From the NCBI RefSeq assembly GCF_001522545.3, contig NC_031795.1:6028404-6092403 (forward strand): 64,000 nucleotides of DNA, in the 5' to 3' direction. Source of the stretch: Parus major. Taxonomy: Eukaryota > Chordata > Aves > Passeriformes > Paridae. Within the stretch, counting starts at the first letter, position 1; each line of letters opens with the position of its first letter. A program made the position numbers and the translations under genes. Shown in pieces: positions 11,801 through 24,200 of the stretch. The notes below the pieces were generated by a model, which saw only the letters and a list, made by a program, of their open reading frames with translations, was not told the origin of the DNA and did not search any database.

Positions 11801-14800
11801 AGGGCTGGAAATCAAATGGATGCACTGCTGGAGGAGAGGGGAGCTCCAGGCTGAAGAGACAGCCCTTGTAGCCTCACTTCACTTCATGCAGAAGGAACTC
11901 AAATTTGTGATGAACTGTGAGTGCACACAGAGCGTGAATGAGAATCCCAGAGAGCTTCAGGTGGTGTGGGGAGAGAGCCCGAGCAGGTGCTGCTGTGTGA
12001 GCTGGACACGAGGAGATCTCTGCCTGAGCCTCTGCAAACCCCACTCTGCTCTGCACAGAGCCTGATGCACAAATCCAGCAGCATTCCTCATCTGAGACAC
12101 TTGGCCCCTCAATAGCACCGCTTGTTTGGCTTCCAAAAAAAGCCCTCTTAGAACCATGACAACATGCAGATATCTAAATCTGTCTCTATAAACCAGTAAA
12201 AAATGAGATGCCTCAAATTGGATCTCATTATTCCTGGAACTTTTGCAATCCCTAAAAATTGGCATGAAATATTTTCTGTCTAATTCTGCACAAGCCAACT
12301 CATGCCCTTTACAGCAAGACAAGTACTCACAGGGCTGTGTTCTCCTGCAGTGCCTGGGACTGCTGTGTGATGGGAGAGGTTCCTTTCTCCAGCACTGAGG
12401 CATTACCTGGCTCACTCCTCCTGAGCAGGTCAGACCCAGGCAGCTCTGCCTCAGTTCTCCTCCACAGCAAAGCTCAAACTAAGACACCCCAAGCACTGAA
12501 AACTGAAGCGCAAAATTCAAAGTTCCACTTTCAAACCATCAGCAGGGAATGTTCAACATGGGGGGAAGCAAACAAGAAAGTGCCAGAGTTCATATATAGA
12601 GTGGTTTTTGCACTGGAAATGCACCACCCTGAGCAGCAAAGGCACCAAGTGCTTTGGAAGCCACCCTTCCCATGAGCTCCTCACTCCCCAAACAATAACC
12701 CACAGCTGCTTCACACTCTTGGGAAATCCGTGATCTTCCACCTCTGATCAACACAGCAGAGCCTGTCCCAAGGAACCTCCTCCAGCAGTCCTGGCATTTC
12801 ATCAAATTCAGCCTCAAATAGCCGAGAGTTCCAAACAAGGGAGGTTTTCCTTGTCACTGCCCACTTCCCAGGTAAGTGCAAACATTTCCCAGCCATTTGG
12901 GAACGGCTGTTTCTCTGTTAACATCTCCCTTCACTTCTCAGAACCCAGTTGCAGTCGCTCTCCCACAGCCCCAGCCCCTGCCCACATCACACTGGTGATG
13001 CTGATGGGAAGGAAAAGCCCAGACACCCCCAGCACTCAGCTGAGCAGAGCTGGGGAGAAGAGCCCTGAGTGTTTGTCACAATGAGGAGGAAGACAGATGT
13101 CCAGCTCTTAGGTAAAAGAAATGCTCAGAGAGGAAGTTATTGCTAAGAGAACAGGAAAGAACAAATGGCAAATAGTTTTTAGTAATAGTTCTGATGGGCA
13201 ACAGAGCCAGCAGCAAACAATCGGTATTTACAGCAGATGACATAATAGAGACTGAAATTATTTTAGAACTGCTGAGCTGATGATATTGTTCCTGTGTTTC
13301 CCTTTGGGTCACTAACTGGATTAATCCCCAACGAGGCTGCAGTTGTGGCTGGGCACAGCTCACACAGAGCTGCTCCCCAGCTCCAGTTCCACCTTCCTTT
13401 TCCTTCCCCTGGAGGATGCCAAGGGCCTGCAGTCATCTTTCAGTCCTTGTGTTTTATCACAGTAATTTCAAGTCCTTCTTTTACTCCTTGTCTCCCCAGG
13501 GTATGTCAGGGGTACATGAGGATGCTAACTGTGAGCTCACAGTTTATCTGAAGAGGAAGGATGCTGACACTGAACCAGGGACTCCCCCTCACAACAATTT
13601 AAACAGATCCTGAGCAGATGTTAACCATGAATGTTCACATCACTCCATTCTCCACCTTCCTTCCCACTGCAGGGATATTGTTCTGTGCTTCCCAATCACA
13701 CTCCCTGTGTTCAAAGGCAAATCAGAAAAATCAATTCTCCTCAACCAGGATAAAAGTGGGCCAGAAATAACTCCAGTCTCAGACTTTTACTCAACCCAAG
13801 GATAAGAGGGAGCACAGGACACACTGGCCACTGAAGATGATGGTTCAAAGTGTCATTTTTCAGCCCAGACCTGCTTCCCCAGGAATCTGCTCTTTTTTTC
13901 CTGGTTATGTGAAGCTGGGACTCTGAAAAAATCCATCCTCATCTTTAGGTGAGTGCTCTGGAAATAACCCAGAGGACAAGGCCTGGGAGTGCCTCCTCTC
14001 CCCAGTTAGATGTGACATCTGCTGTCAAGTCTCTCCTTTGCACCTTCTCCCCAGGAACACCAAGGAATGAGATCCTGTGAACCACCCAACCTTCTGGAGC
14101 TGCCTGCTGAGCCAGGGGTACAGCCACCCAAAAAGGGAGCAGCCTGAGCAGAGACACACCTGGAGCTGCCTGTTCCCACCTGCTGGAGCTGGAGCAGCGA
14201 CACCAGACCCTCAGGGCTTCATTTGTGCCTCCCAGACTGCAAAACAGCCGAGCTGCCCCTTCTGAGGGAGCAGGAATGGAAACACAGCAGATCCTCTCGG
14301 AGCGTGACGCAGTTACCGGAACAGGACCCAGTGTGAGACAAAGAGTAAAAATAATTGGCTGTATTTCTCACTCGGACCCAATGTTCCATTCCTGCAGGAT
14401 ATTCATAGCAAGAAACATTGTCTACCAGGACATAAATTAATGTAAAAAGGGAGTCAGACTCTATCAAACTCAGTAATTCAGTGCATTTATGACAAATGTG
14501 CAGGGAGAACATTAAAAGTTCAAGTCAGAGTAGTGACTTTAATACTTTTCCTCCCAGTAAAAAGAGAACCCCCAGATATATCCTGGATTCATGTGAAAAC
14601 CAAAGCATGCCAAGTGAAGTTACAAGCACAGCTGACGTGGCTGTTACAGCCACACAAACCCGACGTCCCAGATAAATCTACCCTGAGGACCCAGCAGTGC
14701 CCAGAGAGAAAACTGATTTATTCTGAGTGCAGATGAGCCCCCAGCCCCCTCCCACGGTCCATGGGTGATGCTGCACATCAGTGCAAAGTGTGTCTGTGTG

Positions 14801-17800
14801 CACAGAAATGAACTCCTCTGAGTTAAATCTGTTAAATCTGATCCCTCAGCTGACAGAATGTTCTGTGGCTCGGGGAGCAGGCACAATTCTGCTGCGCCTC
14901 AGAACGACGTCTGCAGATTCTGAATGCGCTGATCCAGCCCAAAGGGCTCTGAGGATGGGGATTAATGGCACAAATGGCACATTCCCGAGCTCTGGGGCAC
15001 ACTGCACGGGAAGGACAGATGACAGGGCTGCAGAAGCACAGCTTATTCCATCACCAGACCCACACAGCAGCGCTGCACATCCCACAAGCCACAGCGTGTC
15101 CATAAATCTCCAGGGGCTCCCCAGAGGAGAAGAAGGTCCTGAGCATTTCCTGCAGCCGGGGCTGGGTGCAGAGAGCTGGCACAGCGTGTTGGGAATGGCT
15201 CCACAGGCCGGTGTCAGGCTGGGATGGGGATCCCAGCCCCTGGAAGCAGCCTGCAGATGAATGGCTGTGTCAGCTGAGGCTCTCCTGCCTGTGCAGCATT
15301 TGCATGTGGAAGCTTCTGAATGAATTCCAATCAAAGGGACACCACACATGCCAGAAACTATCAGCTTACAATGGAAAACATGCGACTGGAACGGGAGAGC
15401 TCTCCCTCAGTGCCTGAAAGGGGTCAGATTCATCCTCGGGAGCCCTGGCAGAGCTTTCCCAGAGGAAATGGGAAGAGCAGGGTGAGCGTGCCAGGGCTCA
15501 CTGCTCGGTGACTTGTCTGGCACAGCTCGCTGTGCTCTCAGGCACAGGTGACACTGGGGGCTCACCAGCAGCCACAGCCAACAGCAGCAGCAATTAAATA
15601 TGTTTTTAATGAACAAAGCAAAGGAAAGAAAAAACAGAGCTGGAATCCTCCTATCTCACACTGCTGGGGGATTGAATTGCACTGGAAGATAACCTTTCCT
15701 TGGGAACTGGGAGCTGTGCCAACATCCGCTGTTTTTTGAGACAATCCCCTCCTCAAAACTGCCCAAAAGTCTGGTTCACCAGACCAGAGGAGACAAACTA
15801 AACTGCTAATGGGACAGTNNNNNNNNNNNNNNNNNNNNNNNNNNNNNNNNNNNNNNNNNNNNNNNNNNNNNNNNNNNNNNNNNNNNNNNNNNNNNNNNNN
15901 NNNNNNNNNNNNNNNNNNNNNNNNNNNNNNNNNNNNNNNNNNNNNNNNNNNNNNNNNNNNNNNNNNNNNNNNNNNNNNNNNNNNNNNNNNNNNNNNNNNN
16001 NNNNNNNNNNNNNNNNNNNNNNNNNNNNNNNNNNNNNNNNNNNNNNNNNNNNNNNNNNNNNNNNNNNNNNNNNNNNNNNNNNNNNNNNNNNNNNNNNNNN
16101 NNNNNNNNNNNNNNNNNNNNNNNNNNNNNNNNNNNNNNNNNNNNNNNNNNNNNNNNNNNNNNNNNNNNNNNNNNNNNNNNNNNNNNNNNNNNNNNNNNNN
16201 NNNNNNNNNNNNNNNNNNNNNNNNNNNNNNNNNNNNNNNNNNNNNNNNNNNNNNNNNNNNNNNNNNNNNNNNNNNNNNNNNNNNNNNNNTGGCACACAGC
16301 AGGGATGCTCGTGGCACACATCAGGGATGCTCGTGGTCCACAGCAGGGATGCTCGTGGTCCACAGCAGGGATGCTCATGGTGCACAGCACAGCCGGCTGT
16401 GCTCTCACTGCCCGGGGATGCCCCGCTCGGGAGGCTCCCTGGCCCCGGGTGCCCAAAGCCATCCTCACCATTCCTGCATTCTCCCGTGTGCATCCCAGGA
16501 CGTGCCCAGCAGCGAGGCTGTGGCAGAGCAGCTCCCACTGCCCGTGGTGCAGATGGGCCCAGCTGGCCCTCGAGCTGCTCGCTGCTCTGTACAGAAACAT
16601 TCATCTCTTTTCATTCCAGAACTGATTTTCACAAGCTGTCATTGCTCGGGATCCCAGTGCTGCAGTTCCCACTTTCACTCTGGGCTGCAGGAGGTGACCC
16701 CAGGCTCTGCACAGCGCGCCCACAACCGCAGGATCCCCGCAGTACCCGTGGGAAAGGAAGTTTTAAAGTCTGAACAACAAAACCCGGGTGGTGGGCGGGG
16801 GAACGAATGGGACTGGTGAAAACCAAACGTGAGGAGACCCAGGCTGCTCTCAGTCAAGTCACAACTTGTCCAGCTGAAGGTGGTATCTGTCCCTTGCCAG
16901 TTTTTTAAGCCAAGCATACACAGATCTGTGCCAGGCTAAGCCATGATTCATTAATATAATAAAAACTGTTGCATTTTTACAGTTGAAAACATCCATTTCT
17001 GCAGGACTGAAGGACTGAGGAAAGACAGAGTTTTCTCATTTAAAGCACTATTTTTTTTTCTGGCTTGTACATTAAGTGTGAGGGATCTGCCTCTCTGTTG
17101 AATATATTGACTCTTCAGAAGTTATATTTGGCACTACAAAACAGGCACGTTTTAGACTCAGAGGTGCAATGTTCAGGCTCCTCTACAAAAATATTGCTCA
17201 CATAACAAAACAGATTTGGTTAGAAGACAAAACACTGATTTAGGAACCTTATTCTTAGGATGTTCTTCTGGGAATTATTCCTTCTCCCATCCCAGCTCCC
17301 AACTCAGATTTTCAAGAGCTCTCAGATTATTCTGTACATGTCCCAGTTTGCATTTCATTTGTCACACTCAGTGTACAGCACACCAGTGACTCCCATTTTC
17401 CTTTGTTTTAGTTTGTTTTTCACCTCCTGTGTTTGCTGGGGAAACACTGGGAACGCCAGCAGGTTAAATGTCACTGCTGCCACATTTCTCGGCAGTGAAA
17501 GGCCACTGCCCCAGCCCGTGTTTCTCCAGAGCCCGGGGTGTGGAGGAGCACAGGGCTCTCCTGCCCTGGGCACAGCTGGAACTTGGCCTCGCTGGTTTTA
17601 CACACGGAATGTTTCCTGCAATGCAGGCACTGTACACAACTCCAGCTGAAACCAACCTCCTTTCCAGTCCAAACCGGGAGCTTCTCGCGTTCAGAAACTT
17701 CACCCAGCCGCTCGCGCTCTGCCTTGTCTTCCCCTTTTGTTCTCATTATCTATTTATCAACGCAGACTCCGAGCCAGACCCGCTGGAACCCTATTTTGGG

Positions 17801-18410
17801 AAGTATCAGTTCCTCCTCCCATCCCACCCCAGCCAGCCCCAGAGCAGCAGCAGCACCTCGGGGCTGGAGGACAAGCCCAGCAAGCCCCGGGAGCGAGGGG
17901 ACCCCTGGGCAGGAGCGGCAGGAGGGAGAAAACAGCGCTCGTTCCTGACAAAGGCTTTCCTATTAAAGAACTATTTCCACAGGGTACCGGAGGTGCCAGC
18001 GCGCTCCTTTTAGAGCCCTTGCATCCCCAGAAAGTTGTTCCTGTCCATCTGTGTGGCTGCTCCTCTCATTTCTGACCTGTGCTTGTCCCTAAAGCCCCCG
18101 CACGGCCCCGCCGCGGTTTCTCTCCGATAGCCGGACGGACCCCGACCCAAAACCGGGACCCAAAAACGGGACCCAAAACCGGGACCTGCCCCCGCTCGCG
18201 GGGATGGGAGCGGCGGGACCCCGAGCCCTTCCCAGCCCTGTCCAAAGCGGCCCCCGGTGCCCCGACCCCCGGCCCTTACCAGCCCTGTCCAAAGCCGCCC
18301 CCCGGTGCCCCGACCCCCGGCCCTTCCCAGCCCTGTCCAAAGCGGCCCCCGGTGCCCCGACCCCCGGCCCTTACCAGCTCCTGCCGCAGGCGCCGCAGGT
18401 GCTGCTCCAT
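7922..18410 (-). CDS. INKA2: INKA2 (FAM212B), inka-box actin regulator 2, complete two-exon coding span
   Basis: The two coding segments are 18375-18410 and 7922-8884. They join in phase 0 to give 332 residues, slightly longer than the roughly 300-residue human protein, and the extra length lies in a low-complexity Ser/Pro/Cys/Arg-rich middle. The N-terminus (about residues 1-52) is a leucine- and glutamine-rich coiled-coil-like segment. The diagnostic inka box contains GDNIFADLVGNWLDLPE at about residues 186-202. The tail is basic and ends FDINTAVWV. INKA proteins bind the PAK4 kinase domain through this box and inhibit it, affecting actin and cell shape; that role is family knowledge. The identity is supported by the box, the intron position and the position beside DDX20 and KCND3. 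The gene is transcribed away from DDX20. Confidence 0.93.
8909..9235. repeat. 12-bp minisatellite and gap upstream of the INKA2 exon 2 acceptor
   Basis: CAGTGTCCCCAG units run from 8909 into the gap 8986-9235. The repeat starts 24 bases intronic of the acceptor. Confidence 0.9.
15819..16391. repeat. Gap followed by 22-bp minisatellite
   Basis: The gap 15819-16289 is followed by about 4.5 copies with core GGGATGCTCGTGGTCCACAG, in INKA2 intron 1. Confidence 0.9.
18229..18374. repeat. 47/48-bp minisatellite at the INKA2 exon 1 donor
   Basis: Three copies with core CAGCCCTGTCCAAAGC...CCCCGACCCCCGGCCCTTAC. The copy abutting exon 1 supplies the splice donor. The copy ending at 18276-18279 has the same TTAC (GTAA on the minus strand), and the middle copy has TTCC instead. 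Confidence 0.9.
18375..18410 (-). CDS. INKA2: INKA2 coding exon 1 (12 codons)
   Basis: Read on the minus strand, an ATG in a GGGCCATGG context opens MEQHLRRLRQEL. It ends at a GTAAGG donor at 18374-18369. The exon is too short to stand out as an ORF. It was found because it joins exon 2 in phase 0 and continues the same amphipathic helix (QEL|LSMKEVGDGL). The intron immediately downstream is a tandem repeat that copies the donor sequence. Confidence 0.85.
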
Positions 18411-18522
18411 GGCCCGGCTCGGCGCGGCCCCGCCGCGGGAGGGGAGGGGAGAGGGGCTGGCCGTGGGGCTGGCCGGTGGCCGCAGGGCGGCTCCGGGGGG
18501 CTGTCCGGTGTCCGTGGGGCTG

Positions 18523-18909
18523 NNNNNNNNNNNNNNNNNNNNNNNNNNNNNNNNNNNNNNNNNNNNNNNNNNNNNNNNNNNNNNNNNNNNNNNNNNNNNN
18601 NNNNNNNNNNNNNNNNNNNNNNNNNNNNNNNNNNNNNNNNNNNNNNNNNNNNNNNNNNNNNNNNNNNNNNNNNNNNNNNNNNNNNNNNNNNNNNNNNNNN
18701 NNNNNNNNNNNNNNNNNNNNNNNNNNNNNNGAGGCGGCGGGTGCTGCTCCCGAGCCAGCCCAGCTCTGCTCCCGAGCCAGCCCAGCGCTGTTTCCGAGCC
18801 AGCCCAGCGCTGTTTCCGAGCTAGCCCCGCTCCGCTCCGGATCCAGCCCCGCGCTCCCCGGATCCAGCCCCGCGCTCCCCGGATCCAGCCCCGCGCTCCC
18901 CCGCGCTCC
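18523..18909. repeat. Gap followed by 21-22-bp minisatellite, INKA2 upstream region
   Basis: The gap 18523-18730 is followed (18749-18909) by about seven units grading from CCGAGCCAGCCCAGCGCTGTT to CCGGATCCAGCCCCGCGCTC. Confidence 0.88.
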
Positions 18910-19120
18910 GCCCGAGCGCTCCCCGGGCCCTGCTGGCGGCCCGAGTTGGGTGTTTTGGTTTGTCGCGCTCTGGTTTGTGCACGTTGCTCCGCAGACGCGG
19001 ACCACCCCACCGAAAGCACGGATTAACCTACATGGCTTTAATCGGGAGAAATTGCAAAGCCACCCAGTCGCGGTGTCCCCGTTTGTGTGCGAGGGATGCT
19101 CTGCGGCCGGGGGCCCGTGC

Positions 19121-19705
19121 CGGTAACCGGGGACAGGGACACACACACTGAGCTGCCCGTGCCNNNNNNNNNNNNNNNNNNNNNNNNNNNNNNNNNNNNN
19201 NNNNNNNNNNNNNNNNNNNNNNNNNNNNNNNNNNNNNNNNNNNNNNNNNNNNNNNNNNNNNNNNNNNNNNNNNNNNNNNNNNNNNNNNNNNNNNNNNNNN
19301 NNNNNNNNNNNNNNNNNNNNNNNNNNNNNNNNNNNNNNNNNNNNNNNNNNNNNNNNNNNNNNNNNNNNNNNNNNNNNNNNNNNNNNNNNNNNNNNNNNNN
19401 NNNNNNNNNNNNNNNNNNNNNNNNNNNNNNNNNNNNNNNNNNNNNNNNNNNNNNNNNNNNNNNNNNNNNNNNNNNNNNNNNNNNNNNNNNNNNNNNNNNN
19501 NNNNNNNNNNNNNNNNNNNNNNNNNNNNNNNNNNNNNNNNNNNNNNNNNNNNNNNNNNNNNNNNNNNNNNNNNNNNNNNNNNNNNNNNNNNNNNNNNNNN
19601 NNNNAGCTGCCGGTGACCGGGGACAGGGACACACACACTGAGCTGGAGCTGCCCGTGCCGGTAACCGGGGACAGGGACACACACACTGAGCTGCCCGTGC
19701 CGGTA
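19121..19705. repeat. 42-bp minisatellite spanning a gap
   Basis: Units with core GTGCCGGTAACCGGGGACAG plus GGACACACACACTGAGCTGC flank both sides of the gap 19164-19604, so the gap is probably filled with the same repeat. Confidence 0.92.
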
Positions 19706-20780
19706 GCCGAGCGCCCTGTGGCAGGACCAGCGCACAGAGAGCTGTGTTCAGAGATCAGAGACAGGTGTTCAAAGTGTTTTAGCGGGGTTTATTTTCGGAA
19801 GTTTCCCCTCGCTGTTTCAGCCCGTGGCACTCAGCGCACGCAGCAGCGCCTGCAGAACTCCGGGGGATGTCGGAGCTACGGATGAGCCCCTCTAAGACCG
19901 GGATTCTTTTATCTCAGATCAACAACTTCTACTATTGCTTCTCACCACAGGACACCAAACAGATGGACAAGCGAGCCGGGCAAAAATACAAACACTTTGG
20001 GATCATCAGGCTTCGTAACTGCTGAATTTGAAAGGGTTTGAAGTTTTCAAACCAAATAAATTCCACAAAGACTGACTAAATTTTTTTGCCTCTCTAGGTC
20101 TTTATTTTTTTGGAGAAAAACAGTTTTTATAGAAGGTAGTAAGATTTGGTTTGTTTGCTTTTTTGTTTACAGAAATCGGTTTTGGTGTATTTGAAAGCTG
20201 ACCTTTGTGTCAAAGTCCAATTTAAATGAGAAATTTGCGATCTGCCCTTTCACGTGTGTTTGGGAAACACTCCAGAGTTAGTGCTTATTGATCCTTCCAG
20301 TGTCTCGGTTATTATGGGTCAAAATTTCCCTTCTCTTGGCTCATTTCAGGGTTCCCATTTCCCATCTGTTCAGCATGGGAACAGCCTCTCTCTTCGAGGC
20401 TCTGTAGAACACGGGGCAGTAAAGAGATTAATTTATTGAACAAATCAAAAAGCGAATCACTTCCAGCAGGCCATGCCATGATGTGAGTGGGTGCTTGCCA
20501 GTCTCGGGTCTTTCTTGCAGTGAAAGCCAGCTAGCCCAGCTATGATTTTTTCCCTGAAACCTGGCAGGGTTTGTTGGCCAGCTGGCTGTTCCCCAGGGGC
20601 CAGGCTGGGGTGTGGATGTCCACAGCCCATCCCAGCATATGGCAGGGTGAGAGATGGGCAGGAATGAGAGATGGGAAGGCTGGGATGGCCCCACAGGAGC
20701 CGGAATGCCCCTGGCTCGGGCAGTTCTGAGGCACAGGGAACGAGCAGGGAATGATGACCCAGGTTCCCAGAGCTCTGCAG

Positions 20781-21250
20781 NNNNNNNNNNNNNNNNNNNN
20801 NNNNNNNNNNNNNNNNNNNNNNNNNNNNNNNNNNNNNNNNNNNNNNNNNNNNNNNNNNNNNNNNNNNNNNNNNNNNNNNNNNNNNNNNNNNNNNNNNNNN
20901 NNNNNNNNNNNNNNNNNNNNNNNNNNNNNNNNNNNNNNNNNNNNNNNNNNNNNNNNNNNNNNNNNNNNNNNNNNNNNNNNNNNNNNNNNNNNNNNNNNNN
21001 NNNNNNNNNNNNNNNNNNNNNNNNNNNNNNNNNNNNNNNNNNNNNNNNNNNNNNNNNNNNNNNNNNNNNNNNNNNNNNNNNNNNNNNNNNNNNNNNNNNN
21101 NNNNNNNNNNNNNNNNNNNNNNNNNNNNNNNNNNNNNNNNNNNNNNNNNNNNNNNNNNNNNNNNNNNNNNNNNNNNNNNNNNNNNNNNNNNNNNNNNNNN
21201 NNNNNNNNNNNNNNNNNNNNNNNNNNNNNNNNNNNNNNNNNNNNNNNNNN
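20781..21250. other. Assembly gap
   Basis: 470 N between INKA2 and DDX20. The flanks are not obviously repetitive. Confidence 0.99.
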
Positions 21251-24200
21251 GTGTCCCAGGCACGGTGAGAAGGGCCGGCTCAGCAGCCAGGTGTGTTCAT
21301 CACTCCTGAGCTGCACTAACACCCTCCTGTTTGAGTGTCACAGTACAGCAGAGATCCCAGTGACAGCCAGGGTTATTGGGAGGATCAAACTGAACTTACA
21401 CAGTGTTCACCTTCAGCACGTGCCGAGGATTCAGGGGCCAGCTGCACGTGCACAGAGCAAGTGGCAGATGCTGCAAGCTCCTGTGCCTCTTTTGCAAGAC
21501 ACCAAACTCTGTGATCTTCTGGCAGATGAACAGCAAGAGGTTCCTGGCTCTCTTTGGCTTCTGCTAAGGACATCTTTTTGATCCATTTTCCAGCCTCCGG
21601 GGCTGCTCCTGTCCCAGGAGACTGACAAAGGAGTTCATGAGCACAGAATAAAGACTGGAATATTCATGTGCTCCAAACTCCTGGAAACTTGCAAGAGAAG
21701 AGAAAAAATCTGAAATATTTTCTCAGTAGGATTTCCTTACTAAGCAGCATTTTTCTCTTGCGTGTAGACAACTGGTTCAAAGCAGCACCGACACCTCATG
21801 CCAGGCCCTGCACTCCTTCCGCTCTGTCGTGGTGTAAACCATGAGCAGATGGTGCAGTGCAGTGGAAAATCAGATCTCTGAGAAAACACAGAGCCAAGAA
21901 TAAAACACCCTCAAGCAGAAGGCTACATGGTTTATTTCAGGATAAAAAGAAAAACTGAGATCCTTGGGCAAAAATTAGAATACTCCTTCAGAGTGGAGTA
22001 TTCCACTTGTATGAACTGCCTCGTTCCTTCCTGATTGAGGAAACATCCATCCCTTCACAGCTGAAGGCTCATCTCATTTGTTGTCTTTCAGTTCATTGAT
22101 CTGGTTTCTCCAGGCTCCCACGTGACTGCTCTTTGCTGAACTAACAAGCGTAGTTATCGCTGAATTTTCTTTCCTTTTGACTTTCTTGCACACTGACGAC
22201 AAACCTTTCAGAATTTCCTCCCACTTGAGCTGCAGCATGACCTGAATTGCATCCATCCTTGTTTAAACCCACTGGGGCAGAAACACCCAGCCACCATAGG
22301 TAAGGATACAATGTCAGAACTTGGTTTGGTTTTATATTTGTGCATAGGGAGGTAAAATAGCCCTGAAAATCTGACTGTTTCTTCCATTAAGTCCATTTAG
22401 TACATACAGCCTCTGCACTTGTGGCATTTATAAAGTTCTGACATGCCCCAGCCTCAATATGCCCCATCCTCAAAATAAAACTTTTAAGGTTGCTCCAGCC
22501 AAATTCCAGCTCCTGGCATTGCTCTGCCTGCCCTGGAGTGCCAGGAGTAAGAGCCAGGGCAGCTCCTTGTGCAGCCACTGTGCTGCCTTGTGCTGAACTC
22601 TTGGATTTCATCTCAGCTCACTGCGTTTTCGTGACCTAGATCCTCCTCATACGAGCTGAAAAGATAATTTAGCAAACCTTGGTATCTAAGATTAAAAAGG
22701 GATGATGTTTTTTTATCTGGAGGAAAACAACAGGAGTGAAATGCTGGCATTTCTCTCTGCAGAGCTGAAATTGCTGCTCTGACCCCAGCCCTTAGGTCTG
22801 CTTGCTTTTCTCTGCAGCTGCACCCGTGCATGTGCCTGTGGTGAGTCCCCCATGGAGCTGAGGCTCCATCTGGAATCTGGGCAGCTCTCTGTGATCCTCG
22901 TGAAGAATGTGCCTGACAGGGAACCAAATCCATTGCACAGGAGGGCACTGAAATGAGCCTTAGATGGATGTAAGACATCACCATCCTCCTCCTCATCATC
23001 ATTATTATTTCTGACATCTCCACGCACCAGCCTCGCAGGGAAAAACCCACAACTCTGTCAGTTACTAAAGCAACAGAGAAGATTCTGCTGCTCCCAAGAC
23101 TTGCTGCTCCCTGGTAACTTGCCATGCAGCTTGTTTTTCCAGAGGGAAGTGGATGTGGAGGGTGCTCGGAGTCAGTTTTTGGTGGTGAATATGCAGTCAC
23201 TGTCTCTGCTGGCATCAATGGCCCTTTCACTGTCCTGGGCTCTACTGTACAGAGAACAAACACAGTTTCCATGGCAGTGTACACACAAATATGTCCCACA
23301 CTCCAAAGAGTGACTCACACGTGCTGCAGAGAACAGAGAAACTTCCCTGTATTAATCTGAAAACATCTGGGAGAGGAGGATGAGATTATCTCACTTGCAA
23401 AATATCCTACAAATATTATGTAAACCAGATTTGATCTGAATAATTCCATGTCTTGGCAGATCTGAAAGACAAATCCTTTGAAGGCAAAGGAATAAGGAAA
23501 GGCTGGTGCCTGTTTGCAGTAGCAATGTCCAAATCTATAATGAACATATTCTTAAAATAGACACAACCCAACAGCTCTGGAAGCCAATACAAATTATCCA
23601 TGAGCATTTTACCTCAGTATTTCAAAGTCACAACAAGAATTTAAGTGTTGGAAATGAAGAGTAGATTTATAACAAAAGGAGGAAGTGGATAAATTTGTGG
23701 GGAGTATTTAGTACAAGTACTAAGTCCCAGTATTTCAGGTGTTAGGCTGAAATAGTCTGAAATAGTGACCACTTGACCTTGAGCATCAGCAGCATCACTC
23801 AGAGGTGTCTTAGAACATCATTTACCTAAAGCTGATATATTGATAGATTCAGGGGAAATTCCAGCATGGAATTAAAATCAAATATGTGATGAGTGCTTTC
23901 TAGCAGGGACAAAAATGTGGTGAGCACTTTCTTGGAGGAATAAAACATGCTCTCAGTGTATATATGGGAGGAAGAACTTTCACTAGCAGGCCTCTTCTAC
24001 ATCCTAAAACCTCAATGATTTTTATGACCCCAAGCTAGAGAGTTTATATCCCTTCAAAAGAACCTGTTATTTTAGTCTCATCTGCTTCTTGTACTAACCT
24101 AAATCCTTTCCCAGGACCCACTGTGCCTGCAGAGTATTCAGATGAAATGTCAAGCTTTCCAAAGGATGCTCTGAGCAGGAATACTTCCTTTGCTCACTGC

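Larger units (their letters stand above)
8885..18374 (-). other. INKA2: INKA2 intron 1 (about 9.5 kb)
   Basis: The intron is bounded by a GTAAGG donor at exon 1 and a TTCCTCCGCAG acceptor at exon 2. It contains a 12-bp minisatellite with a gap next to the acceptor, a 22-bp minisatellite beside the gap 15819-16289, and the 47-bp repeat at the donor. From about 9400 to 15800 the sequence is unique-looking with short incidental ORFs, and I recognise no gene in it. Confidence 0.8.
18085..19110. promoter_or_regulatory. INKA2: CpG-rich INKA2 promoter region
   Basis: CpG-dense sequence surrounds INKA2 exon 1, with GC boxes and a CCCCTCCCCTCCC run just upstream of the ATG on the minus strand. It is broken by the gap 18523-18730. 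No TATA box is apparent. The transcription start cannot be placed from sequence. Confidence 0.55.

Noticed and set aside
14781..15349. Opposed 159- and 167-codon ORFs in INKA2 intron 1
   Set aside because: Antisense shadows of one another in GC-moderate sequence, with no motif, start context or splice evidence.
18010..19735. Large ORFs across the INKA2 promoter, up to 558 codons
   Set aside because: They consist mostly of N translated as X plus CpG-island sequence with few stops. Only the 12-codon exon 1 is supported.
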